Source: GWF2-33-9 sp964405755 (GTDB lineage Bacteria > Bacteroidota > Ignavibacteria > Kapaibacteriales > UBA2268). From it: 35,136 bases of DNA. A program made the translations under genes and the position numbers. Shown piece after piece: positions 16,425-24,414 of the stretch. The stretch lies in contig CAYOPF010000011.1 in NCBI GenBank assembly GCA_964405755.1, positions 1-35,136 of the forward strand, in the 5' to 3' direction. The notes below the pieces were generated by a model. It ran no database searches. It worked only from the letters and a program-made list of their open reading frames with translations, and had not been told where the DNA came from. The stretch's first letter is position 1. Each line of letters opens with the position of its first letter.

Positions 16425-17423
16425 ATGGAAAAAGGAAAATTAAATTACATTGATTTAGCAAAACCTACCAACACACATCGGTTTATCCTTTATTTATTTC
16501 TTTTGGTTGGATTTATTCTATCGTATTTTGTATTGATTAATCTTGTTCAGTACTTTGTGGAACATAATTTGAACGGAAAAATTTACAACAAAACTGAGTT
16601 ACGAGGACAAACAAAAGATGACGACAAGCTTGTTCAGCGTTTATTGAATAACGACAAAATAAAAATAGAAGATAGAAAAAAAATAAGAGAAGTTTCCTAT
16701 TGGGGAAATTGGGCTGTGGATCTTCATACACCAACTTCGATGGAACCTGATAGCAGATATTGGTTTCAACCTCTTTTTTCTTTTTCCACTATATCGCTGC
16801 TTAGTGCATTACTTTTTGCAACGATAGCTACCACTATGATGCCAGTTAGTGTCGGGTATTTTCGGCAAAAGATTGAGCGAGAGATAATTACGTCAATTGC
16901 AAACATCCATCTTGTTCTTTATGGAACAAGATGCAATAACTATGATCCTGAAATTGCCAATCAAATAATCAATGCTGATGCAAACGATTTGAGGGAATTG
17001 AGCCAATTCTGGCGAGTTCATTTCGACGACTTATCAATTCTTCGCAATGCACTTGATTGGAGGAACAACAATTTTTTGTATAAACTTATTCACCCAGTTG
17101 GTGGCTTGCGATTATATTTGCGTAATCACTTTACCGAAAAATATTCCAATACAATTTTAGGGTTTGTTTATATTGGAGCTGCTTTTCTCATAATTATTAT
17201 TGGTTTGCGTGGATTGAAATTTATCCCTGCATCCGAGCCTTCATTAGTATTTTTTGCTCTCGGTCTTGAATTTTCCATTCTATTAACCTATGCTTTCACT
17301 CTGATGTTTGCCCGACCAGAAGAACAAGATGATATCATTGACACTTCTGGTACCGACAAAAAGGCAATTGCTTCGCGTCAGATGGAAAATCTATTGAGAA
17401 GTTTTTTGAAGTGGAAGCAATAA
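16425..17423 (+). CDS. Membrane protein of unknown function, four predicted helices
   Basis: I do not recognise this 332-residue protein. It has membrane segments at about 20-43, 115-137, 245-264 and 270-293. A roughly 70-residue loop lies between the first two, and a cytoplasm-like charged domain of about 105 residues between helices 2 and 3 contains IEREIITSIANIHLVLYGTRCNNYD. The C-terminus is charged. No enzyme motif stands out. The ATG follows the barrel gene by 24 nt, so cotranscription is plausible. Confidence 0.7.
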   Translation: MEKGKLNYIDLAKPTNTHRFILYLFLLVGFILSYFVLINLVQYFVEHNLNGKIYNKTELRGQTKDDDKLVQRLLNNDKIKIEDRKKIREVSYWGNWAVDLHTPTSMEPDSRYWFQPLFSFSTISLLSALLFATIATTMMPVSVGYFRQKIEREIITSIANIHLVLYGTRCNNYDPEIANQIINADANDLRELSQFWRVHFDDLSILRNALDWRNNNFLYKLIHPVGGLRLYLRNHFTEKYSNTILGFVYIGAAFLIIIIGLRGLKFIPASEPSLVFFALGLEFSILLTYAFTLMFARPEEQDDIIDTSGTDKKAIASRQMENLLRSFLKWKQ

Positions 17424-17469
17424 AAAAAACATAACTTTCTTGGATTTTTCTGCAATTACTTCATAATTC

Positions 17470-17502
17470 ATTGTCTTTATCGTCAATAAATTCTTAATTT
17501 TG
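17470..17502 (+). promoter_or_regulatory. Candidate Bacteroidota-type promoter of asnS
   Basis: ATTG at 17470-17473 and TAATTTTG at 17495-17502 are 21 nt apart, close to the TTTG-N19-21-TAnnTTTG pattern known for Bacteroidota. The box is 24 nt before the asnS ATG. Confidence 0.45.
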
Positions 17503-17526
17503 TATGATATTAAAAAATTATTATTT

Positions 17527-18879
17527 ATGGAAAGTAGATACAAGCAATATAATTACATCGAAAACCTTTCTGAATATGAAGGAAAAGAGATCGTTCTCAA
17601 CGGCTGGGTAGCCGATAAAACAGAAAAAGGAAAATTAATATTTATTCAATTGCGAGATGGCACAGGCACTAACCAGTGTGTTGTGTTCAAAGGTAACGTT
17701 TCGGAAACTGTTTTCGAAAATGCAAAGAAATTGACTCAGGAATCATCTGTTCGTATAGTTGGTCAGGTACGGAAGGACGACCGTGCCCAAAGTGGTTACG
17801 AAATAGATGTACAGGATTTATCCATTTATCAGATATCTCAGAATTATCCAATTTCACCCAAGGAACACGGCGATGCTTTTTTGATGGCTCACCGTCATTT
17901 ATGGTTGCGATCCAGTCGTCAGCATGCTATTATGCGTGTACGTGCTTCCGTAATTAAAGCAATCAAAGATTTCTTCGACGGCAATGGATTTAAACAAATC
18001 GATTCGCCAATGCTTACTCCGAGTGCATGCGAGGGTACTTCTACTCTATTCGAAACCAAGTATTTCGATTTAGGAAGTGCTTATTTATCGCAATCTGGAC
18101 AATTATATGCAGAAGCAAGTGCATTAGCGTTGGGTAAAGTTTATACTTTTGGTCCAGCATTTCGTGCAGAACTTTCCAAAACTCGTAAACATTTAACTGA
18201 GTTCTGGATGGTCGAACCCGAAATGGCATTTTTCGACCTTCAGGACGATATGGATTTAGCTGAAGATATGGTCGAATATATTGTACAATATGTATTGAAG
18301 AACAATATCAGAGAATTAAATACATTGGAGCGCGATATTACAAAGCTCGAAAAGATTCGACGACCATTTTACCGATTAAGTTACGACGAAGCAGTCGATT
18401 GGTTACAGAAAAATGATATTCCATTGATTCGCAAGGTAGATAATCAGGAAGTGGAAATTCGACCATTCCCTTGGGGCGAAGATTTTGGTGCTCCACAAGA
18501 GGAAGCACTCATGGAACAATTCGATAAACCATGCATCATCCATCGCTATCCAGCTTCTGTGAAAGCATTTTATATGAAACGCGACCCCAACAATTCTGAT
18601 GTAGTGTTAGCTATGGATATGTTGGCAACCGAAAAAGGTGGCGAGATTATTGGCGGAAGCCAGCGCGAAGACGACGAGAACTTACTTTTGGAGAGAATTA
18701 GGCACGAAAACCTGCCCGAGGACGATTACCAATGGTATTTGGATTTGCGTAGGTATGGATCGGTGCCACATTCTGGTTTTGGATTGGGTATCGAAAGAAC
18801 TGTTAAATGGATAACAGGAGCTCAGCACATTCGCGAGGTTATTCCGTTCCCAAGAATGATAAATAAAATTTATCCATAA
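17527..18879 (+). CDS. asnS: Asparaginyl-tRNA synthetase
   Basis: This class IIb synthetase charges tRNA-Asn with asparagine. The 450 residues contain the N-terminal anticodon-binding OB fold (IVLNGWVADKTEKGKLIFIQLRDG). Motif 2 with flanks reads FRAELSKTRKHLTEFWMVEPEMAF; the HLTEFWMVEPE form marks AsnRS rather than AspRS. Motif 3 lies in GFGLGIERTVKWITG near the C-terminus. GGSQREDDENLLLERI is also typical. I start at the ATG of 17527; the TTG at 17500 adds nine residues that lie in the promoter region. A charging enzyme of this kind implies the organism does not depend only on the amidotransferase route for Asn-tRNA. Confidence 0.95.
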   Translation: MESRYKQYNYIENLSEYEGKEIVLNGWVADKTEKGKLIFIQLRDGTGTNQCVVFKGNVSETVFENAKKLTQESSVRIVGQVRKDDRAQSGYEIDVQDLSIYQISQNYPISPKEHGDAFLMAHRHLWLRSSRQHAIMRVRASVIKAIKDFFDGNGFKQIDSPMLTPSACEGTSTLFETKYFDLGSAYLSQSGQLYAEASALALGKVYTFGPAFRAELSKTRKHLTEFWMVEPEMAFFDLQDDMDLAEDMVEYIVQYVLKNNIRELNTLERDITKLEKIRRPFYRLSYDEAVDWLQKNDIPLIRKVDNQEVEIRPFPWGEDFGAPQEEALMEQFDKPCIIHRYPASVKAFYMKRDPNNSDVVLAMDMLATEKGGEIIGGSQREDDENLLLERIRHENLPEDDYQWYLDLRRYGSVPHSGFGLGIERTVKWITGAQHIREVIPFPRMINKIYP

Positions 18880-18894
18880 AACAAAAGTTATTTG

Positions 18895-18902
18895 TAATTT
18901 TG
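18895..18902 (+). promoter_or_regulatory. Candidate -7 box of the tRNA-Arg gene
   Basis: TAATTTTG (TAnnTTTG consensus) lies 14 nt before the first base of the tRNA. TTTA at 18869-18872 is a weak -33 candidate at 22-nt spacing. Confidence 0.4.
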
Positions 18903-18916
18903 TAATTAAATCATCC

Positions 18917-18989
18917 GCACCCTTAGCTCAATGGATAGAGTATCTGACTTCGGATCAGATGGTTGGGGGTTCGAGTCCCTCAGGGTGTG
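18917..18989 (+). tRNA. tRNA-Arg, anticodon TCG
   Basis: The 73-nt cloverleaf folds with acceptor GCACCCT paired to AGGGTGT (first pair G-U), D-arm GCTC-AATGGATA-GAGT, anticodon arm TCTGA-CTTCGGA-TCAGA with anticodon TCG, a TGGTT variable loop, and T-arm GGGGG-TTCGAGT-CCCTC. The discriminator is G. CCA is not encoded (CAA follows). Anticodon TCG reads CGA, and the sequence closely follows bacterial tRNA-Arg of the GCxCCCTTAGCTCA type. Confidence 0.93.
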
Positions 18990-19022
18990 CAAAAATATTG
19001 CAGTATAAAATAATCTCCTTGT

Positions 19023-19493
19023 ATGAATACAAAACTTCTGTTTTTTGGAATATTGTTCATTTCTCTCTTTATCTCATCTTGTTCGACTATTAAAATGCCT
19101 AAGTGCGTTGGCAAGCAGGATAAAGATCTGATTATACGTTGGGGAGAGATTTACCCAAAGCAAAATATGACCACTTATTACGAGCTGAACACAAGTTTGG
19201 ACTTACTTTTAGTTATTCAAAGAGAAGATAATCCCGAACCAAAGATACAAAAAATTGGCAAATATAATGATTCTCTTTATTGTGATTTACTCGTAAAATT
19301 GCGTAATGGAATAATTGAAGTACAATCTCTTAATTCTCCAGGCGACGATGTTTCCAATTTTATGGAGTACGTGGATAAACCCAATAATGCCCATTTCCGT
19401 GCGACCTGGAATCCTGTTTTTACTAACAGAGGCAACGAACTGTTCAAAAAAATCTTTTCGGAATACCAAGAAGGTATTAAAAATTTACAATAG
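19023..19493 (+). CDS. Hypothetical lipoprotein
   Basis: The 156-residue protein has a lipoprotein signal peptide with lipobox FISSC at residues 16-20 (hydrophobic core LLFFGILFISLF), so it is probably lipid-anchored at C20. The mature part is mixed alpha/beta with no recognised domain, and ends in a helical LFKKIFSEYQEGIKNLQ. It lies 33 nt after the tRNA gene and has no evident partner. The function is unknown. Confidence 0.7.
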   Translation: MNTKLLFFGILFISLFISSCSTIKMPKCVGKQDKDLIIRWGEIYPKQNMTTYYELNTSLDLLLVIQREDNPEPKIQKIGKYNDSLYCDLLVKLRNGIIEVQSLNSPGDDVSNFMEYVDKPNNAHFRATWNPVFTNRGNELFKKIFSEYQEGIKNLQ

Positions 19494-19554
19494 CTAATGC
19501 CAAAAAGAAAATTTTTCGTAATTTAAGATATTTAATCTGAACGAAAATTAGATT

Positions 19555-20925
19555 ATGGAAATTCTTATAGTAGATGATAATGCTGAATTCTGCTCCACGA
19601 TGGAGGATATTATTCAGTCTTTTTCGTATAAAACAAAAGTATTTAATTTTACAAAAGACGCCCAAAACTACATTCGCCATAATTCAAATGATATTGGTTT
19701 GGCTCTTTTCGACATTGAATTTTCGAAGGACGATCCTCAAACCGGAATAGATCTTCTGGAATATGTCCGAAAGGATTTCCCTTTTATTCCAGTCGTTATG
19801 ATTTCGGGCAAGGGAACAATTTCCACAGCAGTTAAAGCTACAAAGCTTGGTGCGGTGAACTTTATCGAAAAATCTTCTCTGGATAAAAACAGAATTAAAG
19901 AAGTGCTCGAATCGTCGATTACTGTCGATTACACTGGCGACGACGAGGAAGTCCGCAAGTTTATGCTTTCCAATGGTATAGTGTCCAAAAGTAAGCTTAT
20001 GTTGGAAATGGGACGTAATATCATACGATATGGTCGCACTGATTTGAACATCTTAATTTCGGGCGAAACTGGTACAGGCAAGCGACTCGTTGCCCACGCA
20101 ATTCATGCTGCAAGCCGACGCCGCAACCATCAATTTATCACTGTGGATATACCAAATATTCCACGTGAGTTATTCCAAAGTGAACTTTTTGGGCATATCA
20201 AAGGTGCATTTTCTGGTGCAGTCGATACCCGCAAAGGATTGTTCCACGAAGCCGCCCACGGCACATTGTTCTTAGACGAAATCGGCGATTTGTCGATGGA
20301 ATTGCAATCCAATTTGTTCATCCCCATCGACGAAAAAACAATCCGCAGAGTTGGTTCGGTTCAGGCAGAGGAAATCGATATACGATTCGTCTCCGCCACC
20401 GACCGAGATTTGGTTAGAATGATGGAGGAAGCAAAGTACCGCGAGCAACTTTATCATCGCCTTCGCGAGTGCGAAATCAGCATTCCGCCATTGAGAGAGC
20501 GAACCGAGGATATCCCCGATATCGTGAACTATTACACACAAATTCATAACCAAGAATACGATGCTAATCATTATTTCACTCAATCTGCGTTGGATTATCT
20601 TGCTCAGCAAGAATGGAAGGGCAACGTGCGAGAATTAGCATCTGTGGTAAAAGTAGCACTGCAAACAATTTCCGAAGATGACATCAAAATAAACCACTTG
20701 GACAAAATAATAAATTCCAATTTCAAATTCCAAACATCGCAAGTTATCCGCACCAGCAATACCAAAAGCCTGAAGGACGACTTAGCCGAGGTGGACCGTA
20801 TGANNNNNNNNNNNNNNNNNNNNNNTGTTAGCAAAAGTGCCGCAATATTGGGAGTGAGCCGCGAAACCTTGCACATCAAAATTCGAAAGTACAATATCGA
20901 TATCCAAAAATATAGGAAAAAATAG
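19555..20925 (+). CDS. Sigma-54-dependent response regulator (NtrC family)
   Basis: This activator of RpoN promoters has three parts. The receiver domain has acid pair D7-D8, phosphoacceptor D53 and K106. The AAA+ domain has Walker A GETGTGK (170-176), the sigma-54 contact loop GAFSGA (217-222; the usual form is GAFTGA) and Walker B TLFLDE (237-242). The C-terminal Fis-like helix-turn-helix reads SKSAAILGVSRETLHIKIRK. A 22-nt N run (20804-20825) masks the linker into the DNA-binding domain, with frame kept; about 12 residues are expected there, so the gap may be underestimated. The lone histidine kinase at 9917-11052 is too distant to assign. The sigma-54 promoter at flgB is about 3 kb downstream and is a candidate target. 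Confidence 0.92.
   Translation: MEILIVDDNAEFCSTMEDIIQSFSYKTKVFNFTKDAQNYIRHNSNDIGLALFDIEFSKDDPQTGIDLLEYVRKDFPFIPVVMISGKGTISTAVKATKLGAVNFIEKSSLDKNRIKEVLESSITVDYTGDDEEVRKFMLSNGIVSKSKLMLEMGRNIIRYGRTDLNILISGETGTGKRLVAHAIHAASRRRNHQFITVDIPNIPRELFQSELFGHIKGAFSGAVDTRKGLFHEAAHGTLFLDEIGDLSMELQSNLFIPIDEKTIRRVGSVQAEEIDIRFVSATDRDLVRMMEEAKYREQLYHRLRECEISIPPLRERTEDIPDIVNYYTQIHNQEYDANHYFTQSALDYLAQQEWKGNVRELASVVKVALQTISEDDIKINHLDKIINSNFKFQTSQVIRTSNTKSLKDDLAEVDRMXXXXXXXXVSKSAAILGVSRETLHIKIRKYNIDIQKYRKK
20804..20825. other. Run of 22 N (assembly gap) inside the sigma-54 activator gene
   Basis: Unresolved bases lie between the ...EVDRM codons and the VSKSAAILGV helix-turn-helix. The frame is the same before and after. 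Confidence 0.95.
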
Positions 20926-20933
20926 AGAGCGGG

Positions 20934-20996
20934 AATACCCCATTTTAAAACAGGAACTGTTTTGCTTCCAAATAAAAATGGGGTATTATTTTTCTG
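20934..20996 (+). terminator. Terminator of the sigma-54 activator gene, with nested hairpin
   Basis: A perfect 13-bp stem (AATACCCCATTTT, 20934-20946, with AAAATGGGGTATT, 20975-20987) is followed by ATTTTTC. The loop holds a second stem (AAAACAG-GAA-CTGTTTT, 20947-20963). It begins 9 nt after the stop codon. Confidence 0.85.
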
Positions 20997-21138
20997 CTAA
21001 AACAATTACTGCTTTATATTCCAGCCAATTAAGCTATTCTTTCTTTAAAGAATAATAAGAATTATTCCCCTAATAAAAGAACTAATACAAAAATAATAAA
21101 AAATAATTAATATTTTTTTTTGAAAAGTTTTCCATATT

Positions 21139-22551
21139 TTATTCGAGAGTTTTCCACAATTTATGCACGGAATTAGATTTAGTGTGGCTTTTTCTTATAA
21201 AAATAATTCCTAATATAATCGACATCAATATTCCAGACATCATTGGTTCTATATCACCGATAAATGTAATGTTAGCAGTGTTTTGTAATATTATCCAAAT
21301 AAAAGAAACTGTGGCAGGTAGTAGAATCAATAATAAAACCTTGATTTTTGGAATACTCCAGTTTTCCACAAAAGATAAAATTGTGGGTAAAAACAACCCT
21401 GGAATTGCAATCGACGATGTTTTGTAAATTAAGTCAATTGCCGAAGGTATTGCTATCCCTAAAATAATTGATAAACCAACAGAAATAACTAACCCGACAC
21501 GTGTAAGAAAAATTGTATCTCTATTTTTTATAAACTTTTTCATTATGTCGTTACCGATAGTTACTGCCGAAATAAATGCATAGCTATCGAAAGTGGACAT
21601 TATCACCGATAGAATTCCAATGAAAAACAAACCCAGCCAAATTTGGGGCACTACGGATTGAGCCAACATAGGATAGGCTTGGAGTGGCTCGGCAATATCG
21701 AAATAAGCTCGAGCATACAAACCGGTGATGAGCGTTAGGGAATCGAACAGAAGCCACAAGGCAACCGACACATATATTCCGTTCCGTGCAGTTTTGCTCG
21801 AGCGAGCAGCGGCACACCGCTGATGGAAACTTGGATCGATAAATGTTTGTAGCGAAATTATAAACCAAGCCAACACGTATTGCAACGATTTATCGCCCGT
21901 CCAACTTAAATGTCTTGAAGGCAATTTGGAAATCATATCCGAAAAGCCACCCAACTCGGTTACAGAAAAATAAAGGAGTACGAAAAATCCAAAGTACATC
22001 ATCACAAACTGGAGTGTGTTCACCCAAATATCGGATTTGAACCCACCGTAAAACAAAAATATTGTGGAGAGCACGGCGACAATTATTATCGAAAGCGAGA
22101 GATTTATTCCCGTAAGTAATTGGAACAAAACGCCCATCATCAATAAATAAGCCGCTGGCAAAGTGATGAGCAGCACAACTACTGAGGCAAAAAATCCCGC
22201 AGTAGAACCAAATTTTGCAGATATTTGCTCGGGAATTGTAGATAATTTGCTTGCATTAATTTTACCCGAAAAGACTTTTGCAAACACAATTGCCGAAATA
22301 TAATATGGCACACCAAAGCAAATCCAAGCAACTATACCGCTACGATAAACAAACTCCCCTATTCCAAGAATATTTCCATACCAAGTTGCAACCAAACTTG
22401 CAACAAAAAACGGAAGAGTTAGCCGACGACCAGCTAATATAAAATCGTCCTTGGTGGAATGTGTTTCCTTACGTTTTGCCAAAAAACCAACAAGCACAAC
22501 TACCAGAAGATAGGCAATAATAAGAGTTAAATCTATCCCAGAAATCTTCAT
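21139..22551 (-). CDS. Sodium:solute symporter family protein
   Basis: This 470-residue inner-membrane transporter of the SSF family uses the sodium gradient to import small solutes. About 13 hydrophobic helices are visible, with the early conserved stretch GRRLTLPFFVASLVATWYG that ends in a family-typical GNILG(I)GE region, and the sodium-site helix FFIGILSVIMSTFDSYAFIS. The C-terminus is basic. The substrate cannot be told. The gene stands alone on the minus strand between two rightward genes. Confidence 0.88.
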   Translation of the reverse strand: MKISGIDLTLIIAYLLVVVLVGFLAKRKETHSTKDDFILAGRRLTLPFFVASLVATWYGNILGIGEFVYRSGIVAWICFGVPYYISAIVFAKVFSGKINASKLSTIPEQISAKFGSTAGFFASVVVLLITLPAAYLLMMGVLFQLLTGINLSLSIIIVAVLSTIFLFYGGFKSDIWVNTLQFVMMYFGFFVLLYFSVTELGGFSDMISKLPSRHLSWTGDKSLQYVLAWFIISLQTFIDPSFHQRCAAARSSKTARNGIYVSVALWLLFDSLTLITGLYARAYFDIAEPLQAYPMLAQSVVPQIWLGLFFIGILSVIMSTFDSYAFISAVTIGNDIMKKFIKNRDTIFLTRVGLVISVGLSIILGIAIPSAIDLIYKTSSIAIPGLFLPTILSFVENWSIPKIKVLLLILLPATVSFIWIILQNTANITFIGDIEPMMSGILMSIILGIIFIRKSHTKSNSVHKLWKTLE

Positions 22552-22569
22552 TTGCTATATTATAAATTT

Positions 22570-22577
22570 CAAAATTA
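22570..22577 (-). promoter_or_regulatory. Candidate -7 box of the symporter gene
   Basis: TAATTTTG on the minus strand, 18 nt before the symporter ATG. No convincing -33 box is seen. Confidence 0.3.
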
Positions 22578-22672
22578 TTAATAAATAAAGTATTTTCTTA
22601 ATTAATAAACAAAACAAAGATAATTTTCGTAATTTAGAAATGTAGAATTTTATCAACAATAAAGAGGTAATT

Positions 22673-23557
22673 ATGGAATTCGAATCAGAATCCTTTGTGT
22701 TTTATGCAGTTTTGGCGTTCATTTTTATTTTATTCCTATTCAGCGGTATAAAAATTGTCCGACCTACCAACCGAGGTTTAATCGAACGGCTTGGTAAATA
22801 CAACAGATTTGCTAATCCTGGCTTTCATTGGATATTTCCAATAATTGAAAAAATGTATCGGGTGAACATTACAGAGACAATGGTGGATGCAGAACCACAA
22901 GAGATAATAACAAACGACAATTTGAATGCAAGAGTGGACGCCCAGGTTTATTTTAAGGTCCGAAATGACGAAGAAAATGTAAAAAATTCCATTTATAACG
23001 TTAATAACTATGTTTATCAGATAGTTAACTTAGCACGCACAACATTGAGGAATATAATTGGAACAATGACATTGAAATCGGCAAATAGCGAACGGGGTAA
23101 AATTAATGCTGAGTTGTATGCGACATTGATGGAAGAAACAAAAAGTTGGGGAATCGAGATAGTAAGAACTGAATTGAAGGAAATCGATCCACCTCGCGAC
23201 GTACAGGAAACTATGAATAAAGTTGTAAAAGCCGAAAACGAGAAGATAGCCGCAATTGATTATGCAACTGCAAGAGAAACCACAGCAGACGGTGAAAAGC
23301 GTGCCAAAATTAAAGAAGCCGAAGGCATTAAGCAGTCCACAATATTGAAAGCTGAGGGCGAAGCAACAGCAATTAAATTAGTAAACGAAGCAGCAGAGCA
23401 ATATTTTGTCGGTAATGCTCAACTATTAAGACGTTTAGAAGCTATGGAAAAATCATTTGTTAATAATACAAAGATAATAGTGCCTGCCGATGCAGACTTA
23501 GTAAACGTTGTAGGCGAAATGTCGGGTGTATTGCCGATAACAAAAAATAAAGCGTAG
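22673..23557 (+). CDS. SPFH/Band 7 (stomatin/prohibitin-like) membrane protein
   Basis: The 294-residue protein has an N-terminal membrane helix (about residues 9-27) and then the SPFH domain (KIVRPTNRGLIERLGKYNRFANPGFHWIFP). A coiled C-terminal region is rich in A and E (GEKRAKIKEAEGIKQSTILKAEGEATA). It resembles the stomatin and paraslipin group, which form membrane-associated oligomers. The usual partner, an NfeD-like protein, is not adjacent. GAGG lies 6 nt before the ATG. A strong terminator follows. Confidence 0.9.
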   Translation: MEFESESFVFYAVLAFIFILFLFSGIKIVRPTNRGLIERLGKYNRFANPGFHWIFPIIEKMYRVNITETMVDAEPQEIITNDNLNARVDAQVYFKVRNDEENVKNSIYNVNNYVYQIVNLARTTLRNIIGTMTLKSANSERGKINAELYATLMEETKSWGIEIVRTELKEIDPPRDVQETMNKVVKAENEKIAAIDYATARETTADGEKRAKIKEAEGIKQSTILKAEGEATAIKLVNEAAEQYFVGNAQLLRRLEAMEKSFVNNTKIIVPADADLVNVVGEMSGVLPITKNKA

Positions 23558-23605
23558 ATCCTTTATAATAAATAATAAATGGGCATTCCCATAACATTTC
23601 TTTAC

Positions 23606-23650
23606 AGAAGTGTCACATCTCTTCGAGATATGGCACTTCTTTTCCATTTT
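23606..23650 (+). terminator. Rho-independent terminator of the SPFH gene
   Basis: A 16-bp stem with one G-T pair and one mismatch (AGAAGTGTCACATCTC, loop TTC, GAGATATGGCACTTCT) is followed by TTTTCCATTTT. Confidence 0.82.
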
Positions 23651-23684
23651 ACGGGGTTTATTAACATTGCGGTTGGGAATTGCC

Positions 23685-23706
23685 AAGGTAGGAACTATCC
23701 TTTTTA
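23685..23706 (+). terminator. Weak terminator-like hairpin
   Basis: AAGGTAG-GAA-CTATCCTT pairs with one bulged T and runs into TTTTTAT. It lies beyond the better terminator at 23606 and could be a backup; it is short. Confidence 0.25.
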
Positions 23707-23892
23707 TATTAACTGTACCTTATTCTTAGTATTCAAAATATTGGCTTCTATAGAATATATTAAAGGAATTTAATCAATTAATATTTTTAAAACAGCATAG
23801 TTGAATATTAGCCACGATTAACAAACTAAAATCAATTACATATCTGAGTATCTCTGTTTATTTTAATATAGTTATATGTTTCTTGCTAGGTT

Positions 23893-23910
23893 TTGGCATT
23901 AACTTTGCAA
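23893..23910 (+). promoter_or_regulatory. Sigma-54 (RpoN) promoter of the flagellar operon
   Basis: TTGGCATTAACTTTGCA has the invariant GG (23895-23896) and GC (23907-23908) exactly 10 nt apart, within the TTGGCA and TTGCA contexts of the RpoN consensus. Transcription would begin about 23920, giving a leader of about 18 nt before the flgB ATG. Confidence 0.78.
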
Positions 23911-23937
23911 TATACCTTTCAAAATAAATGGGGCAAA

Positions 23938-24363
23938 ATGCAATATAACAACTATCTCTTTTCGAAAAGATTACCTTTGATGAATAGGGCATTAGATGCT
24001 TATGCATTGCGTTCACGCACTGTTGCAAAGAATATTGCTAACGCAAATTCTCCCCATTATAGGCCGGAAAGTGTGAAATTTGAGGAGTACTTCCATCATC
24101 CAGAAGTTGTACTTAAGGGAAGTACTAACGATAACAAACATATACCAGTAGGAAGACCTTCTCCGGGAAGCATCCAAGGTGATGTGAATCCACAGAATAT
24201 TCCTGAACCGCAGATCTATTTCTCTGGCGAAACTCATGTGAATGTGGATCGAGAAATGTCCACATTGGCAGAGACTCAGATTCGATTCCGATTTGGTGCA
24301 CAGATGGTAAAACGATTTTTCACTGGACTTAGTAATTCAATTACTGGTTCACCTGGTCAATAG
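23938..24363 (+). CDS. flgB: Flagellar basal-body rod protein FlgB
   Basis: FlgB is the proximal rod subunit, exported through the flagellar secretion system into the periplasm. The 141 residues keep the rod-family N-terminus (LDAYALRSRTVAKNIANANSPHYRPE) and a C-terminal helix that begins MSTLAETQIRF. I chose the ATG at 23938; the upstream in-frame TTG at 23893 lies inside the sigma-54 promoter. No strong Shine-Dalgarno is seen (GGGGC 4 nt before the ATG). Confidence 0.93.
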   Translation: MQYNNYLFSKRLPLMNRALDAYALRSRTVAKNIANANSPHYRPESVKFEEYFHHPEVVLKGSTNDNKHIPVGRPSPGSIQGDVNPQNIPEPQIYFSGETHVNVDREMSTLAETQIRFRFGAQMVKRFFTGLSNSITGSPGQ

Positions 24364-24414
24364 TTTCAGTAAAAATACTGATTAAAAATATGTTATATTA
24401 AACGTTAATTTTGT

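Larger units (their letters stand above)
23558..23937. other. Gene-free stretch between SPFH gene and flagellar operon
   Basis: This 380-bp gap holds the terminator at 23606, the weaker hairpin at 23685, about 180 bp of AT-rich sequence and the sigma-54 promoter at 23893. A 64-codon open frame at 23579 overlaps the terminator and is not credible. The AT-rich part would suit upstream binding of a sigma-54 activator, but I see no clear repeated site. Confidence 0.7.

Noticed and set aside
17527..18879. Aspartyl-tRNA synthetase
   Set aside because: Motif 2 reads HLTEFWMVEPEMAF, which is the AsnRS form.
23579..23773. 64-codon open frame after the SPFH gene
   Set aside because: It crosses the terminator stem at 23606-23640 and shows no coding character.
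24406..24413. TAATTTTG box before flgC as a promoter
   Set aside because: It ends 1 nt before the flgC ATG, so a transcript would begin inside the gene; flgC is served by the flgB promoter.
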